From the NCBI GenBank assembly GCA_037126765.1, contig JBBCBC010000001.1, positions 27,946,804-28,010,803 of the forward strand: a stretch of DNA of 64,000 nucleotides, read 5' to 3'. The notes under the pieces are model-generated. The model worked only from the letters and a program-made list of their open reading frames with translations, was not told where the DNA came from and ran no database searches. Position 1 is the stretch's first letter. Each line of letters starts with the position of its first letter. Source of the stretch: Stenogyne calaminthoides (taxonomy: Eukaryota > Streptophyta > Magnoliopsida > Lamiales > Lamiaceae). Below, piece after piece: positions 1 through 10,875 of this stretch. A program made the translations under genes and the position numbers.

Positions 1-353
1 CTTGTTTTTAAACTGCATATATATCCTGAGTTAGGATCAGTCTGCATCAAGCAACTGATCTGATCAGTTTGACACTTTAGTCATCTGATTGAAAACAGAC
101 TGCAGAATCTGATTTCTTAAAACTGGTTTTTCACACGAGTTAAAACTAGCTTCCGCACATCAGTTAAACTGATAGACACCGAACTGATCTGCCATCAGGC
201 GATCAGTAAGTTGGATATCAGTCCAAACTGATTCACTCGCACTCTGATCAGGCAACCTGCCATCACACCTGATCTTGTACGAAAAGTTTTCAGAAGTCTA
301 TTCACCCCTCCCCTCTAGACTTCTGCCCTCACGAAACCCATTTGGGACCTACA
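1..353 (+). repeat. 3' end of the 5' LTR of the SIRE-like element
   Basis: The sequence ends in CA two bases before a tRNA-Met-type primer site, as an LTR should. It is rich in CTGATCAG-like words. Only the last 353 bases are in the window. Confidence 0.7.
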
Positions 354-355
354 AG

Positions 356-367
356 TGGAATCAGAGC
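356..367 (+). other. Primer-binding site (initiator tRNA-Met type)
   Basis: TGGAATCAGAGC differs at one base from TGGTATCAGAGC, the usual plant complement of the tRNA-Met 3' end. It lies just after the LTR end and 125 bases before the gag start. Confidence 0.8.
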
Positions 368-491
368 AGTGGTTCTACGGACCACTGGCTTTGAGTATCA
401 TCGGTTCTTGAGGAAGAACCATTGTGGTTACTTGAAAAGATCTTGAAAAACTATTTTTAAAAACTTCATCTGTTTTCAAAACTCACTAAGC

Positions 492-1517
492 ATGGATAAT
501 ACATCTAGCATGTATCATGATCTACCCAAGTTTTCTATTGATGAGTATCCAGATTGGGTCATACTCATGAGCAATCATCTGGGAGCTATAAGCAGCAGAA
601 TGATGGAAGTTCTTGAACAAGGACCTATCATCATCTACCACAACAATCCAGCTGAAGGGGGTGATCTAGATTTTCCAATTGGAGCTCGAATCAGAAAAAG
701 TCCATCTCTGATGGATGCAGAAGAAAGAAAGTTGTCAAATCTAGATACGGTTTCAAGACACATCATCATGAAGACTATGGATAAGATCACAAGAGAGAAG
801 ATCAAATACCTCAAGACTGTGAAGCAGATGTGGGACACTCTAGCTGAGATATGCGAAGGAAACGATCAGATAAAGGACAGCAGATTACAGGCCGAACTGG
901 TTAAGTTCGAGAAACTCAAGATGCTTCCCAACGAGACAATCAACCAGCTAGATGGAAGGATTACCATGTCGATCAACAAGCTCAGAGAATTAGGACGTGA
1001 AATGACCGACAAGGACATCAACTACAAGATTCTGAGATCTTTAACGAAGAAATGGGATATGAAGGTTACGGTGATCAAGGACTGCCAAGATATAGCAAAG
1101 ATGAAGTCGAGCAGTTTGTTCTTAAATCTGAAAGCCCATGAATTCGACCTGATTGAGAGAGGGCAAGAGGAAGATGATGAGTCATCTGCCGAAACCACAC
1201 CTGCAACAACAAAAGCAGTAGCATTCAAAGCAGGCGGCAGCTACTCAAAATCTTCTGAGCCTATTGGAAATATTGTTAGTCAATCTGAACAGATTGCTCT
1301 ACTCACCAGAAAGCTTGAAAGATCAAATATTCAATTAGGAAAGTATAGGAAATTCTACAAAGACTATCAGAATAGCAGAGGAAGAGAAAGAAGATCGTCT
1401 GACAGATCACAGGAAAGAAACAGATCTGATGACAGAAGAGACGACCAAAGAGAAAAGAAAAGAGATGATCGTGCTGAAGATCACAAATCAGAAAGGAGAA
1501 ATTCAGATCAAAGGTAA
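492..1517 (+). pseudogene. gag: Copia gag polyprotein, N-terminal part (UBN2-type)
   Basis: A 341-codon frame starts at ATG 492, shortly after the primer site. It has the copia capsid layout: a WVILM segment near the N-terminus (SIRE proteins often have W-W there), a central segment around VKQMWDTLAEICEG at about residue 112, and ILRSLTKKWDMKVT at about residue 187, which matches the conserved ILRSLP-W motif of plant copia gag. The C-terminus is very rich in Arg, Asp and Ser and suits RNA binding. The stop at 1515-1517 is a frameshift product, because gag-like sequence goes on in another frame. It would form the virus-like particle in the cytoplasm if intact. Confidence 0.8.
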
Positions 1518-2327
1518 ACCGGGAAGTCACCTAACAGATCATACAGAAGACATGACTCACCTGCCAGAAGAAGTTCAGTGGAGAGAGGAGTCTGCTTCAA
1601 CTGCCAGAAGCCTAGAGAAAGAGAAGATAAGAGGAACAGGAGAGAGCAACAATACAGAGATAGGAAAGATATGGTTGCTGACACTACTGGAATAGACGAC
1701 TCTTATCTACCATCAGAAGATTCTGGTTACTCATCTGTAGAGGATTTCTGCCTGATGAGCAATGCTGATGACTTCGACAACTTTGATGATCTGATGTTCT
1801 CATCTGATGATGACATCTGTCTCATGGCCAAGGAAGAAGATCAATCTGAGGTATCTCCTAAACCATCTGTGTTTTCTGTTTCCACACCAGCTGTGCTGAG
1901 CACACCTGCTGGAGAGATTGACCTGCAGCTCTACAGTGAGCAATTGCTTGATGATCTCTCCAATGTAGTAGACACTTATACTATAGTGGAAGCTGAGAAC
2001 GACAAGCTAAGGATAGAGAATATTCAGCTTGTTAAAGAAAATGCTGCAAGAAAAGCTGCTGAACTAAAATCAGCTGAAATTGTTCAGAAGATGACTACAG
2101 AACTGGAAGTTCTGAAAGTTAGTTCTTCTGATCAGGATAAACTGATTAAAGAACAGTTAGCCATTAACAAACAGCAAGCTGATGATCTCAAAATCCTTCA
2201 AGCTAAGTTTGATGAACTCTTCCGACTGCATGAGAGTCTAAAAACAACTGAGGATAGTTTGCGTAAAAAATTAGAGGTTTTCACGAAATCATCTAAGACT
2301 GTTCAAGATCTGAACAACTATTTTTGA
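1518..2327 (+). pseudogene. Gag C-terminal region: broken zinc knuckle and coiled coil
   Basis: The frame with ATG 1578 (249 codons) continues gag. It begins with VCFNCQKP, the first half of a CCHC knuckle, but the His and last Cys do not follow, so the knuckle is damaged. An acidic stretch comes next (about residues 45-90). From about residue 115 there is a long Lys/Glu/Leu-rich segment with heptad-like spacing, likely a coiled coil, as in other SIRE-type gags. Opened from the previous frame by a frameshift near 1510-1570. The stop at 2325-2327 is followed by 700 bases of broken frame. Confidence 0.65.
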
Positions 2328-3162
2328 ACGTCAACTAATAAGAAGGGAATTGGGTATGAAAACCCTTATGTATCCTCAAAATCCCCGTCTGGTTCACTTC
2401 AAAAAAGTGTAATCAAACGAGTTTCTGATCAAGATACACGAAAAGCGAAATCTGTATCAGATAAGTTGACCAGGCAAGGCAAGTGTCTGATCAGAAAGGG
2501 AACAGAAATGGACCCCAACTGATCAAACATCAGCCGAGGAATCAATAGAAGAACCCTGTTCTTCTGAAGAAACCTCAACCTGATCAGCAGATTAGGAATC
2601 AGAAAAGACAACCTCTCAAGGGAAAATCTGATCTGAAACCTAATCAGGTCAAGCTGCCTAACAAGCAAGCTAAGGGTAAACTGCTAAGACCATATATGCC
2701 AAAAATATATGAATCTTTTAATGGTAGCAGTCGTACCTACCCTTACAACTAGAAACCTAGGGCTGCTGCACCTGAGTCCCACTGGATTAAAAGAAGACAA
2801 ATATTAGTAAAAAATCCCAAGTCTTCTGATTCATCCAAGGCTCACACTAATGATCATACTTACCAGATTGCATATGAAGAGACGTATGATTATGTAGATG
2901 TTTATGGGAGACAAATCAAGCCCTCTGTTTTCAACAAGGTGCCAGATTTGTTTGGATCCCGAAAGGTATTTCTAACCCCCCAGGACCAGATTCTACTGGG
3001 GTACCTAAAGCCTGATCTGATTGCAGGTTCGCGTGGGTTTGGCCAATAAAGGAGGTGTACAAGCAACTATCTGGTACATCGATTGTGGATGCTCAAGGCA
3101 CATGACTGGAAATAAACATCTCCTCAGCTCATACATAGAACAAGAAGGCCCACGTTTACTCT
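2328..3162 (+). pseudogene. Copia gag-protease junction with altered protease site
   Basis: No long frame is open here. At about 3072-3110 one frame reads WYIDCGCSRHMTG. In plant copia elements this is the aspartic protease motif, normally D-S-G-C-S-R-H-M-T-G, so the catalytic DSG triad has become DCG. The upstream part is Lys/Gln-rich gag-pol linker with stops. The protease would cleave Gag-Pol; this copy should be inactive. Confidence 0.65.
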
Positions 3163-4422
3163 TTGGTGATGATAACTTTGGTTTTACCATTAGGTTTTGA
3201 AACCTTAGAGAATGATGATGTACAGGTTACTGGAGTCTCGTATGTCGATGGTTTAAAGCATAACCTGTTATTAATTTCACAATTCTATGACAACGGATTC
3301 AGTGTTGAGTTCTCGACTGATCAATGCACTATCAAGAATCGAGCTACTCAACAGATTTTGTTAACTGGTTCAAGAAAAAGAACGATTTACACTGCAGATT
3401 GGAACAGTTGTCCAAGAAATGTATGCCTGATTGTTAAGAGTTCCAAAAGCAGCAGTTGGCTCTGGCACAAGAGAATGAGCCATCTAAACTTTAAAACTCT
3501 TAACAAGATAGCAAGGATGTCCCTAGTTGAGGGTCTCCCCAATGAGGTATTCTCTAATGATCAGACATGTGTCGCATGTCAGAAGGAAAAACAGGTTAAA
3601 GTCTCATTCAAGGGAATCCCAGGACCAGCATCCAGCAGAGTATTGCAACTGCTCCATATGGATTTATTCGGACCAGTTACCCCACTTAGTCTCAGTGGAC
3701 GCAAATACACTCTGGTGATCGTGGATGATTATTCCAAGTTTACCTGAGTGATATTCTTATATAAGAAGAATGAGACAACAACAAAGATACCCGAGCTGCT
3801 CAAGAAGTTACAAAATAAGAAGGGTGTCAGTATTGTGAAAATCAGATCCGTTATAGGTACAGAATTTTTGAATTCCTTTATTACTGACTTTTGCACTAAG
3901 TTTGGAATACAACATGAAACATCAGCTGCAAGAACACCACAACAGAATGGAGTAGCAGAACGGAGAAACATAACACTCAAAGAAGTTGCTCGTACTATGT
4001 TAGCTGAACATGCCACTCCAAACCGTTTCTGGGCAGAAGCCATCAACACTGCATGCCATACTCAGAACAGATGTTCTCTGACTAAGGCTCACTTCAAAAC
4101 ACCTTATGAACTGTGGAAGGGCAGAAAACCTCGTGTTTCTTACTTCCATGTTTTTAGGTGCAAGTGTTTCATACACAATAATGGGAAGAACCAGTTGAAA
4201 ACCTTTGAGGCCAAGTCAGGTGAGGGCATATTCTTAGGATATTCCTCAACCAGCAAGGCTTTCAGGGTGTTCAACAGGCGAACCCTAGTTGTGGAAGAAA
4301 TACCTCATGTGGTCTTTGATGAGACATCTTCCGAACAAGAGAAATTTGCCTCAGAACAAGCAGTACAAGATCAACCGGTACCTGATGCACAGAAAAATGG
4401 ATCAGCTAAGTATCAAGGATAA
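3163..4422 (+). pseudogene. Copia gag-pre-integrase and integrase core
   Basis: Two abutting open segments in one frame, 3163-3747 and 3748-4422, are separated only by a TGA at 3745-3747 where the family has a Trp (KFT-W-VIFL). The zinc-binding HHCC module is visible: WHKRMSHLNFKTL followed by CVACQKEK. The first catalytic Asp is present in HMDLFGP, and the Glu in TPQQNGVAERRN. The second Asp, normally in RSDHGTEF, is replaced: the sequence reads RSVIGTEF. Integrase inserts the element cDNA in the nucleus; this copy lacks one catalytic residue and has a stop. Frame is lost after 4422. Confidence 0.88.
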
Positions 4423-4617
4423 GGGATTAGATCACGTAACAGTGTATGTTCCAAAACTTGATCTTACTGACTCACCAGGTCAATCAGACCCAAAGGTACG
4501 TACAACTGTCGATGAAGAAGCTGGTATAGCTGAGACAGTAGCAACTGAATCATCTGGTTCAGGGGGAACACCTGATGTTCCTATGGGCAGACATCAGCTG
4601 AGACTTCTCCATGTCAA

Positions 4618-6399
4618 GTGGATTCTATTACTGCACCACTCCCAACTACTTGTGACTCAATATCATATGAGGATGATGACATCCAAACTGATATACATCA
4701 GAAAAGGAGGACTTGGTTATCTGACCATCCAACTGATCTGATAATTGGCAATCCGAATGCCAGAGTCCAGACTAGACATCAGATTGGTGAAAGTGCTATG
4801 TATTGTTGTTATCTGTCTTTGAATGAACCAACCACCATAGAAGAAGCTCTACAAGATGCTAGCTGGATCCTAACCATGCAAGAAGAATTAGAGCAGTTTG
4901 AGAGGAATCAAGTGTGGAAACTGGTGGACAGACCAACTCATCAAGATGTGATAGGAACCAAGTGGGTATTCAAGAACAAGAGCGATGAGAATAATGTCAT
5001 AACCAGAAATAAGGCAAAACTTGTTGCTAAGGGGTATTCACAATCAGAAGGAATTGATTATGATGAGACCTTTGCACCAGTCACTCGCCTGGAAACCATT
5101 CGGCTGTTTCTGGCATATGTTGCCCACAGAGGGTTTATTGTGTATCAGATGGATGTAAAGAGTGCATTCTTAAATGGGGTACTAGCTGAGGAAGTTTATG
5201 TTGAACAACCTCTTGGCTTTGAAAAGGGCAACCAGGTGTACCGTTTAAGAAAAGCTCTTTATGGCCTGAAACAAGCTCCTCGAGCTTGGTATGATACACT
5301 ATCTCAGTTCTTGATAAATAGTGGATTCACAAAAGGAATAGTAGATAGAACCTTATTCAAAATAGAAGATGGAGAAGATATTCTGATGGTTCAGATCTAT
5401 GTGGACGATATCATCTTCGGATCTCCCAACAAGAACCTATGTGATAAATTCAGCAAACTGATGCAAGGGAAGTTCGAGATGTCCATGATGGGTCAGATGA
5501 ATTACTTTCTGGGTCTTCAAGTTAAGCAAAGTACAGAAGGGATATTCATCTTCCAGGCAAAGTACACCAGGAATCTGTTGGCCAAGTTTGGAATTCAGAA
5601 CAGCAAGGAAGCCAAGATTCCTATGATGACTGGATTCAAGATGGATCCAGATGAGAATGGTCAGAAAACTAATCAGAAAGAATACAGGGCTCTCATTGGA
5701 TCTCTACTATACCTGACTGCTAGCAGACCAGGCATAACTTTTGCAGTAGGTGTATGTGCCAGATTTCAGGCAAATCCAATGCAAAGCCACCTGGAAGCAG
5801 CTAAGCGGATTCTTAAGTATCTGAATGGGACAGTAAACCTTGGTTTATTTTACCCATCAGATGATAATCTAGAGCTTAGTGGATATTCTGATTCTGATTA
5901 TGGAGGTTGCAGAATAGACTGAAAATCAACCTCAGGAACGTGTCAGTTCTTAGGAAGTAAACTGATCTCTTGGTTTTCAAAGAAGCAGACATCAGTTGCC
6001 ACTTCTACTACTGAAGCAGAATATATGGCTGCAGGAAGCTGTTGTTCCCAATTACTCTGGCTTAGTCAGCAGCTGAGGGATTATAACATTGTAGCTAAGA
6101 ATGTACCTATATTCTGTGACAATAATAGTGCTATTGCAATTACTCAGAATCCTGTTTTACATACAAGATGCAAGCATGTGGATGTTAGACATCATTTTAT
6201 AAGAGATCATGTTGAAAAGAAGAACATCAGAATGGAAAAGATCCATAGTGATAAGCAGAGAGCTGATATCTTAACCAAGCCACTAGCTGAAATCAGATTC
6301 AGAGAACTATGTACTGAGCTAGGACTTCTGGACCTTGGAGAAAGTGCACCAGAAATGTTTGGTGGACTGGTCTCCAAGACCAGTTGGTTAAAAGATTGA
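4618..6399 (+). pseudogene. Copia reverse transcriptase and RNase H
   Basis: The reverse transcriptase is open from 4618 to 5922. It shows IGTKWVFKNK, KARLVAKGYSQ-like KAKLVAKGYSQ, QMDVKSAFLNG, LYGLKQAPRAW, and the catalytic YVDDIIFG at 5398-5421. A TGA at 5920-5922 interrupts RNase H where the family has CRIDRKSTSG; CGA to TGA fits deamination. RNase H resumes in the same frame with TTEAEYMA and CDNNSAIAI acidic residues, then HVDVRHHFIRDHV, and ends at 6399. The RT is the best preserved part. A shift at 4423-4617 separates it from the integrase. Confidence 0.92.
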
Positions 6400-6499
6400 C
6401 CAGATAAGGAGGATCAATTGAGTAAGGTACCTCAACTGATCAGAAATATCAGTTAGGAACTGGTCAGAAAAGGGATATCAGATGAAGGGGGAACATATC

Positions 6500-6514
6500 A
6501 GATAAGTGGGACAT
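6500..6514 (+). other. Polypurine tract of the SIRE-like element
   Basis: A purine-rich AGATAAGTGGGA stretch lies directly before TGTTGGG, the typical start of a plant copia LTR. A second run, GAAGGGGGAA, is at 6484-6493. Confidence 0.65.
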
Positions 6515-7129
6515 TGTTGGGAAATAATAATGATTAGGCAGAAACTAAGATCAACAAAAATCGTCAGACTTGGTATTGGTTGATTACAATATCAGTCAAA
6601 CAGATACGCATTTTTGTTCCTTGTCTTTACTGATTAATCATATGTTTTACCTAAACCTTATTCGCTTTTACTGTACACATACTTTCATGACACAAGTCCT
6701 GCAGAGCATTTAATGCGGACGCGAGGAATATGTATTAAATACATTAATTACGCGGTTTTAAATCTAAAAAGCTGTAATCTATTGTCTTTCTCACCGCACG
6801 ATTTTCAATTATTTTAAATCGATTAATCTGGACCATTGATCTAGATTAAGCGACGCTTCGGTTCTGATTCAAAACCTTTTATCTTTCCCTCTTCTTTCTA
6901 AACTAGTTTTATTCATCATTTACACGAATTCACAAACCCTAAAATTTCTCTGCAAATTTCACGATAGTTTAAAGCTTCTCTGCAAATTTTTCCTGCAAAA
7001 CTCATACGCTTTTCTCATTATTATCTCTTGTGTATTCATATCTGGTAATTAATCTAGGGTTTCTCTTTTCTATTTGAAGATTTTATATAGAGAACTCGAT
7101 TTTAATTATTCTACCAAATTTTTGCAGAA
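6515..7129 (+). repeat. Start of the 3' LTR and AT-rich leader
   Basis: TGTTGGGAAATAATAATG follows the polypurine tract and looks like an LTR start. The rest is AT-rich, has a TATA-like TTTTATATAGAG near 7081-7092, and leads into the reading frame at 7130. It cannot be compared with the 5' LTR because only its last 353 bases are visible. Confidence 0.5.
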
Positions 7130-8125
7130 ATGGCTCCAAAAGTGCGTCAAATTGCAGAGACCGCCCACTCATCATCTCATGCTTCACCGGAACCCGAAGA
7201 TCCAATCTTCAGGAATTTTGCCGATGAGGTTATAGAAGAACGGTGCGTCGATTTCCGGACCACCACGGATCCAGAGTCCCTTGATATTTTAAAATTGCTA
7301 AAGGACTGTGGCCTGAAGACGTATTGATCGGCGAGTGCGAATTCGATTCTCTTGGACGGTGCTCTTGAATTCCTGTACAATCTGAGAGACCACGAGGGCG
7401 TATTATACTCGGAGGTTTAGGGGGAACACTTAGAAATCACCGATGACGACCTGTTTAGAATCTTCAGACTTCCAGCTCCGACGGATGGCATCATGCCCGA
7501 CACATATTTGGCCTCTGAAGAAAGCGCGATTATCAAGAATCTTCTACGGCCTGCGGATGCTCATCATTCCAAGGGCTTCAAGAAACCTATGCTGAAGAGG
7601 AAATATCGACTCTTGTTCGATATTGTCCAGAAAGTTATAGTAGGCATCACCTACAGTTTGGATGCGGTCACGCAGGAGAAAGCCCGGATCATGACTGCAA
7701 TTATCCACAATGCGAGGATCAATTGGTTGGGGTTTCTGAAGAGGAGATTGCTGGAAGAATCGGACAAGTTTGTGGTGGAAGGAGGGAAAGTAGTGTTTTC
7801 TGCCAAAATTACCTTGTTGCATAAGGTCTCTCTCATTCTAATTGACCTTATGAGGGACAGAGACTGGAGCGAAGATGAGATGATCCCATACAAGCTTGCA
7901 CACAAGAAAATGTTGATCATCAATCGCTCACACTACGCCCAAATGATGACATTCTTTGAAAATTCTAACCGTTAAATCAAGACCGGAAGTTCGAAGGCCA
8001 GGTAAGGGTGGTCAGAAGAGGAAGACAACCACCAGGAAGCCAGAAAAGGGGGTTGACATCAAGGAACCAGCTGCCAAAAAAGCAAGATCTGCACCAATGA
8101 TGGAATGGTGGTAAGGGAAAAACAA
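7130..8125 (+). pseudogene. Putative plant transposon protein (Transposase_32-like) reading frame
   Basis: ATG 7130 follows a leader ending in TTTGCAGAA. The first 65 codons are acidic and Ser-rich; a TGA at 7325 and a TAG near 7419 break the frame, and a second open segment is 7493-7975. That segment contains DWSEDEMIPYKLAHKKM and INRSHYAQMMTF, which I recognise from proteins annotated as 'putative plant transposon protein domain'. Beyond 7975, another frame gives a Lys/Arg-rich tail (GGQKRKTTTRKPEKG), so one more frameshift is likely. These proteins are carried by LTR elements in plants; their function is not known. If the LTR starts at 6515, the frame lies inside an LTR; alternatively it is a downstream extra gene. 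Confidence 0.55.
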
Positions 8126-8215
8126 AAGCGATTTGGAACCAGTGGACCAAAAAGTGCGATTCGATGATGATCGCATTCCGATCGAATGATGGCCCGATAA
8201 GCATCAATAGACCTA

Positions 8216-9007
8216 CTTGGAAAATCCCTATTTATAAGTAGGAGGTGGCCGATTTTTAGGGCTACAATTAGGATATGGGAAGATCTTTAATTCTTGTACA
8301 AGAAGTAATCTTAAATATATCCAATATATTCTCTTTCCCATAAATAAATATTCCACAAAAATCTCCTCCCTTATAAAACATTATTTTCGAAAATAATGAG
8401 CCAAAAGTCAAAGTCAAATATTCTTGAATTTATGAGATAATCTTGTATTACAAGAATATTTATCTTCCATAAAATCTTTTCTTCCTTTTACCTCATATTT
8501 TTCGAAAAAAATAAGGATAAATTAGGCAATAATTGTTTATTTTATTTTAATCACCTTTTCATTAATGGACTTATATTTGGGCTACTTGAGGGGCCTTTAG
8601 GAATATAACCTCCCAATATATTCTCTATTGAGCCACAATAAATTAAAATAATTTACTCCACTATAAAATTAATATTGCTCCATCTTAACTCATATTAAAA
8701 TATGACATTATTTTTTTTCACGTGTTTAAGATTATTTAGTCCATTAATTATTAAGCCACTGAAAAGCTTTATATTAATTAATATATTGTCCCTTAAGTAA
8801 AGACATCTCAACATTATTATCCATACCAGAAATATATTCCACTCGCAAAATTTGGTATGATAAAACTTCTGCCCCCACAAAGGGGACAAATCAAATAAGA
8901 CTTTTCTTGCACACGTTTCTCTGTATTAAATCTTAGCAATTGTCATGTAATTAATCATATTGTCCAAAATACAAAGTATAGAATCACTCTTTGATTCTAA
9001 ACCCAAC
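8216..9007 (-). repeat. Copia LTR fragment, minus strand, first part
   Basis: This is the reverse complement of the LTR family seen on + at 14786-16469, for example the stretch around 15245-16130. It starts near the reversed TATA region (CTATTTATAAGTAGG at 8229-8243), so about 350-400 bases of LTR 3' end are missing on the left. It is split by a 5-bp-duplicating insertion at 9008 and continues at 12586. Confidence 0.8.
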
Positions 9008-10743
9008 TGTTGGTCCCGGTGAAAAACCCATGAAATGCGGAAAAATCATGTAATGCATATAAAACAGGGGTGAAGGAATAGTGATTCCAAATTTTTTGCT
9101 TTTAAATCTATGTGATGTGTTTTGCTTATAATTGAATGCATATGACAAGTAAGAACATAAAGCAATAAAGAACACATCAAAGTATAGTGGTTCTGAGACT
9201 CAAGCTCCTACATTCACTCTCCCTTATCCTAGGGAAATTCCTTCAAATGGGACTTATCACCCTCCACGAGATCGCCTATAAGCTTTCTGACTATCCAAGA
9301 TAGTTTACTCACTTCTTCTACATTTGAGTTTTCTGGCTGACTACTCTGCAGCTTACTTACTCAAACACACACAAGCTTTCTGACTATCTAAAATAGTTTA
9401 CTCACTTCTTCTCTAGAGTTTTCTGGCTGACTACTCTGCAGCTTACTCACTCTTTACAACTCCAACAATCATACACAAACTACCTAACAATAGGGTTTGG
9501 GTTTGGTTGGTGTCTCCAACTAGGTTGAGATTTTCCCTTACAATGGTTTAGCCTTTATGTTAAGGTTGGGAAAATCTCTCTAAGCTTAGGATATATCATT
9601 GGTTGCTTAGATTGGGTTTAGAACACTCTTGAATATATTTTGGATATCTACAGATTTGTGTTCTATGGTGGGAATGCTTGAGTATATGGCTCTTAGCTCT
9701 ATAATATTTTTCCACACTTAATTTGATGGAAGAGCTTGTATTTATAGTGTGGATTTGAATGTTACCGTTGGAGAGAATCACATTCAAATCCATACTATTA
9801 TAATTCTACTGACTTTTTCATTTGGGTTGTATTCCTCTCATTGGTCCACGTCAACTGAATCTAACGGCTATATTCTTCAGGATCTTCTGAGTCTCCAGGG
9901 TTCTCTGAGTCTTCAGGATTCTTATGAGTCTTCAGGATTCTCTGAGTCTTGAGGTTCTCTCGAGTCTTGGGGTTCTCTCCAGTCTTGAGGTTCTCTGAAT
10001 CTTGAGTTCTTCCCGGAGTCTTGAGATACTTTTACTCGGGATTCTTGATTAGGCCAGACTTCTCTTGGCCGGACCTTATGCGTCGGGTATCTTGACACTC
10101 GGGCTAAGCGAGTTCAATTTCTTGACTTGGACATCGACCCTCAAGTCACTAGCACCCATCTTGTCGATCATCGATGGCGTTCGACTCTCGATGAACATGA
10201 CTTGAGATGACTTGTCTTCTGAGGACATTAGATCAGGTGACTTCTGGTTTCTGATTTCTTCTCGCTTTGATCGGATCGATTATAGCATCAAGTCGATTAT
10301 CTCGAGGTTAGTTGCATCAGGTTTTCTTATCTGATCTTGATCACGTCTGATCTCGATCAGTCTCATCTGCTCCTCTTCTGATCAGCAACATCCTCTTCTG
10401 ATCTGGTCATTTGATCTGGTCTTCTGATCATCTGATCGAACTATCTTTTTGGTCCATCCGATCGGGTAACTTCGCTTTTCTTCCGATCGGTCACCGCTTA
10501 GCTTTTTTCTTTTCTTCTAATTTTGCTCAGCTCATCAGTTAACTCCGAAACTCATCTTACTCATCTAATCTCGATCAGTCTTGTCTGCAGCCTCGTCTGA
10601 TCTCGATCATCTACTTCTGATTTCGTGAGTTCCCCCTCAACTTGTTCTCTCGTTCCCCCTCAACTTGTTATCTGTAAGTTAGCTTGAATAACAGAAGTTG
10701 ATAATGTTTTGGCACAATTCATCAAAACTAAAATATCCCAACA
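9008..10743 (-). repeat. 3' LTR of the LTR-only element (left copy)
   Basis: 1736 bases, TG...CA ends. It contains a reversed TATA box (TATTTATAGTG near 9739-9749), a 19-20-base GAGTCTTCAGGATTCTT minisatellite at about 9885-10030, and a GATC-rich part at 10180-10620. Where the right LTR has CTGATCAG-type words this copy often has CGATCG-type words. Confidence 0.9.
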
Positions 10744-10875
10744 ATTTCCCCCTTTTTGATAATGACGTCAAAACATTAAAATATATGCATCTTTAAAGAA
10801 AATGGATTTTTGAAAAAGATCAGTTCAGGTGATTACATTAAAAGTGATCTTTTGAACTCCTGCTCTGATACCACT
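10744..10875 (-). other. 132-bp internal region with primer site and polypurine tract only
   Basis: TTTCCCCCTTTTTGAT at 10746-10760 is the reverse of a polypurine tract. GCTCTGATACCA at 10862-10873 is the reverse of the tRNA-Met-type primer site. Nothing coding lies between them. Confidence 0.88.

Larger units (their letters stand above)
1..8215 (+). mobile_element. SIRE-like Ty1/copia retrotransposon, decayed
   Basis: Order on + is LTR end, tRNA-Met-type primer site, gag, protease, integrase, reverse transcriptase, RNase H, polypurine tract and LTR start. Protease-integrase-RT-RNase H is the copia order. The long gag with UBN2-like spacing and a coiled-coil extension fits the SIRE/Maximus lineage. 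The 5' LTR is cut by the window edge. The 3' LTR starts at 6515, but the LTR end seen at 1-353 does not recur downstream, so the 3' LTR is truncated or its boundary lies in 6515-8215. Stops and frameshifts in every domain make it non-autonomous now. The right limit given is where another LTR family begins. Confidence 0.85.

Noticed and set aside
6500..8215. Envelope gene of an endogenous retrovirus
   Set aside because: The frame at 7130-7975 has no signal peptide or membrane anchor and instead resembles the 'putative plant transposon protein' group.
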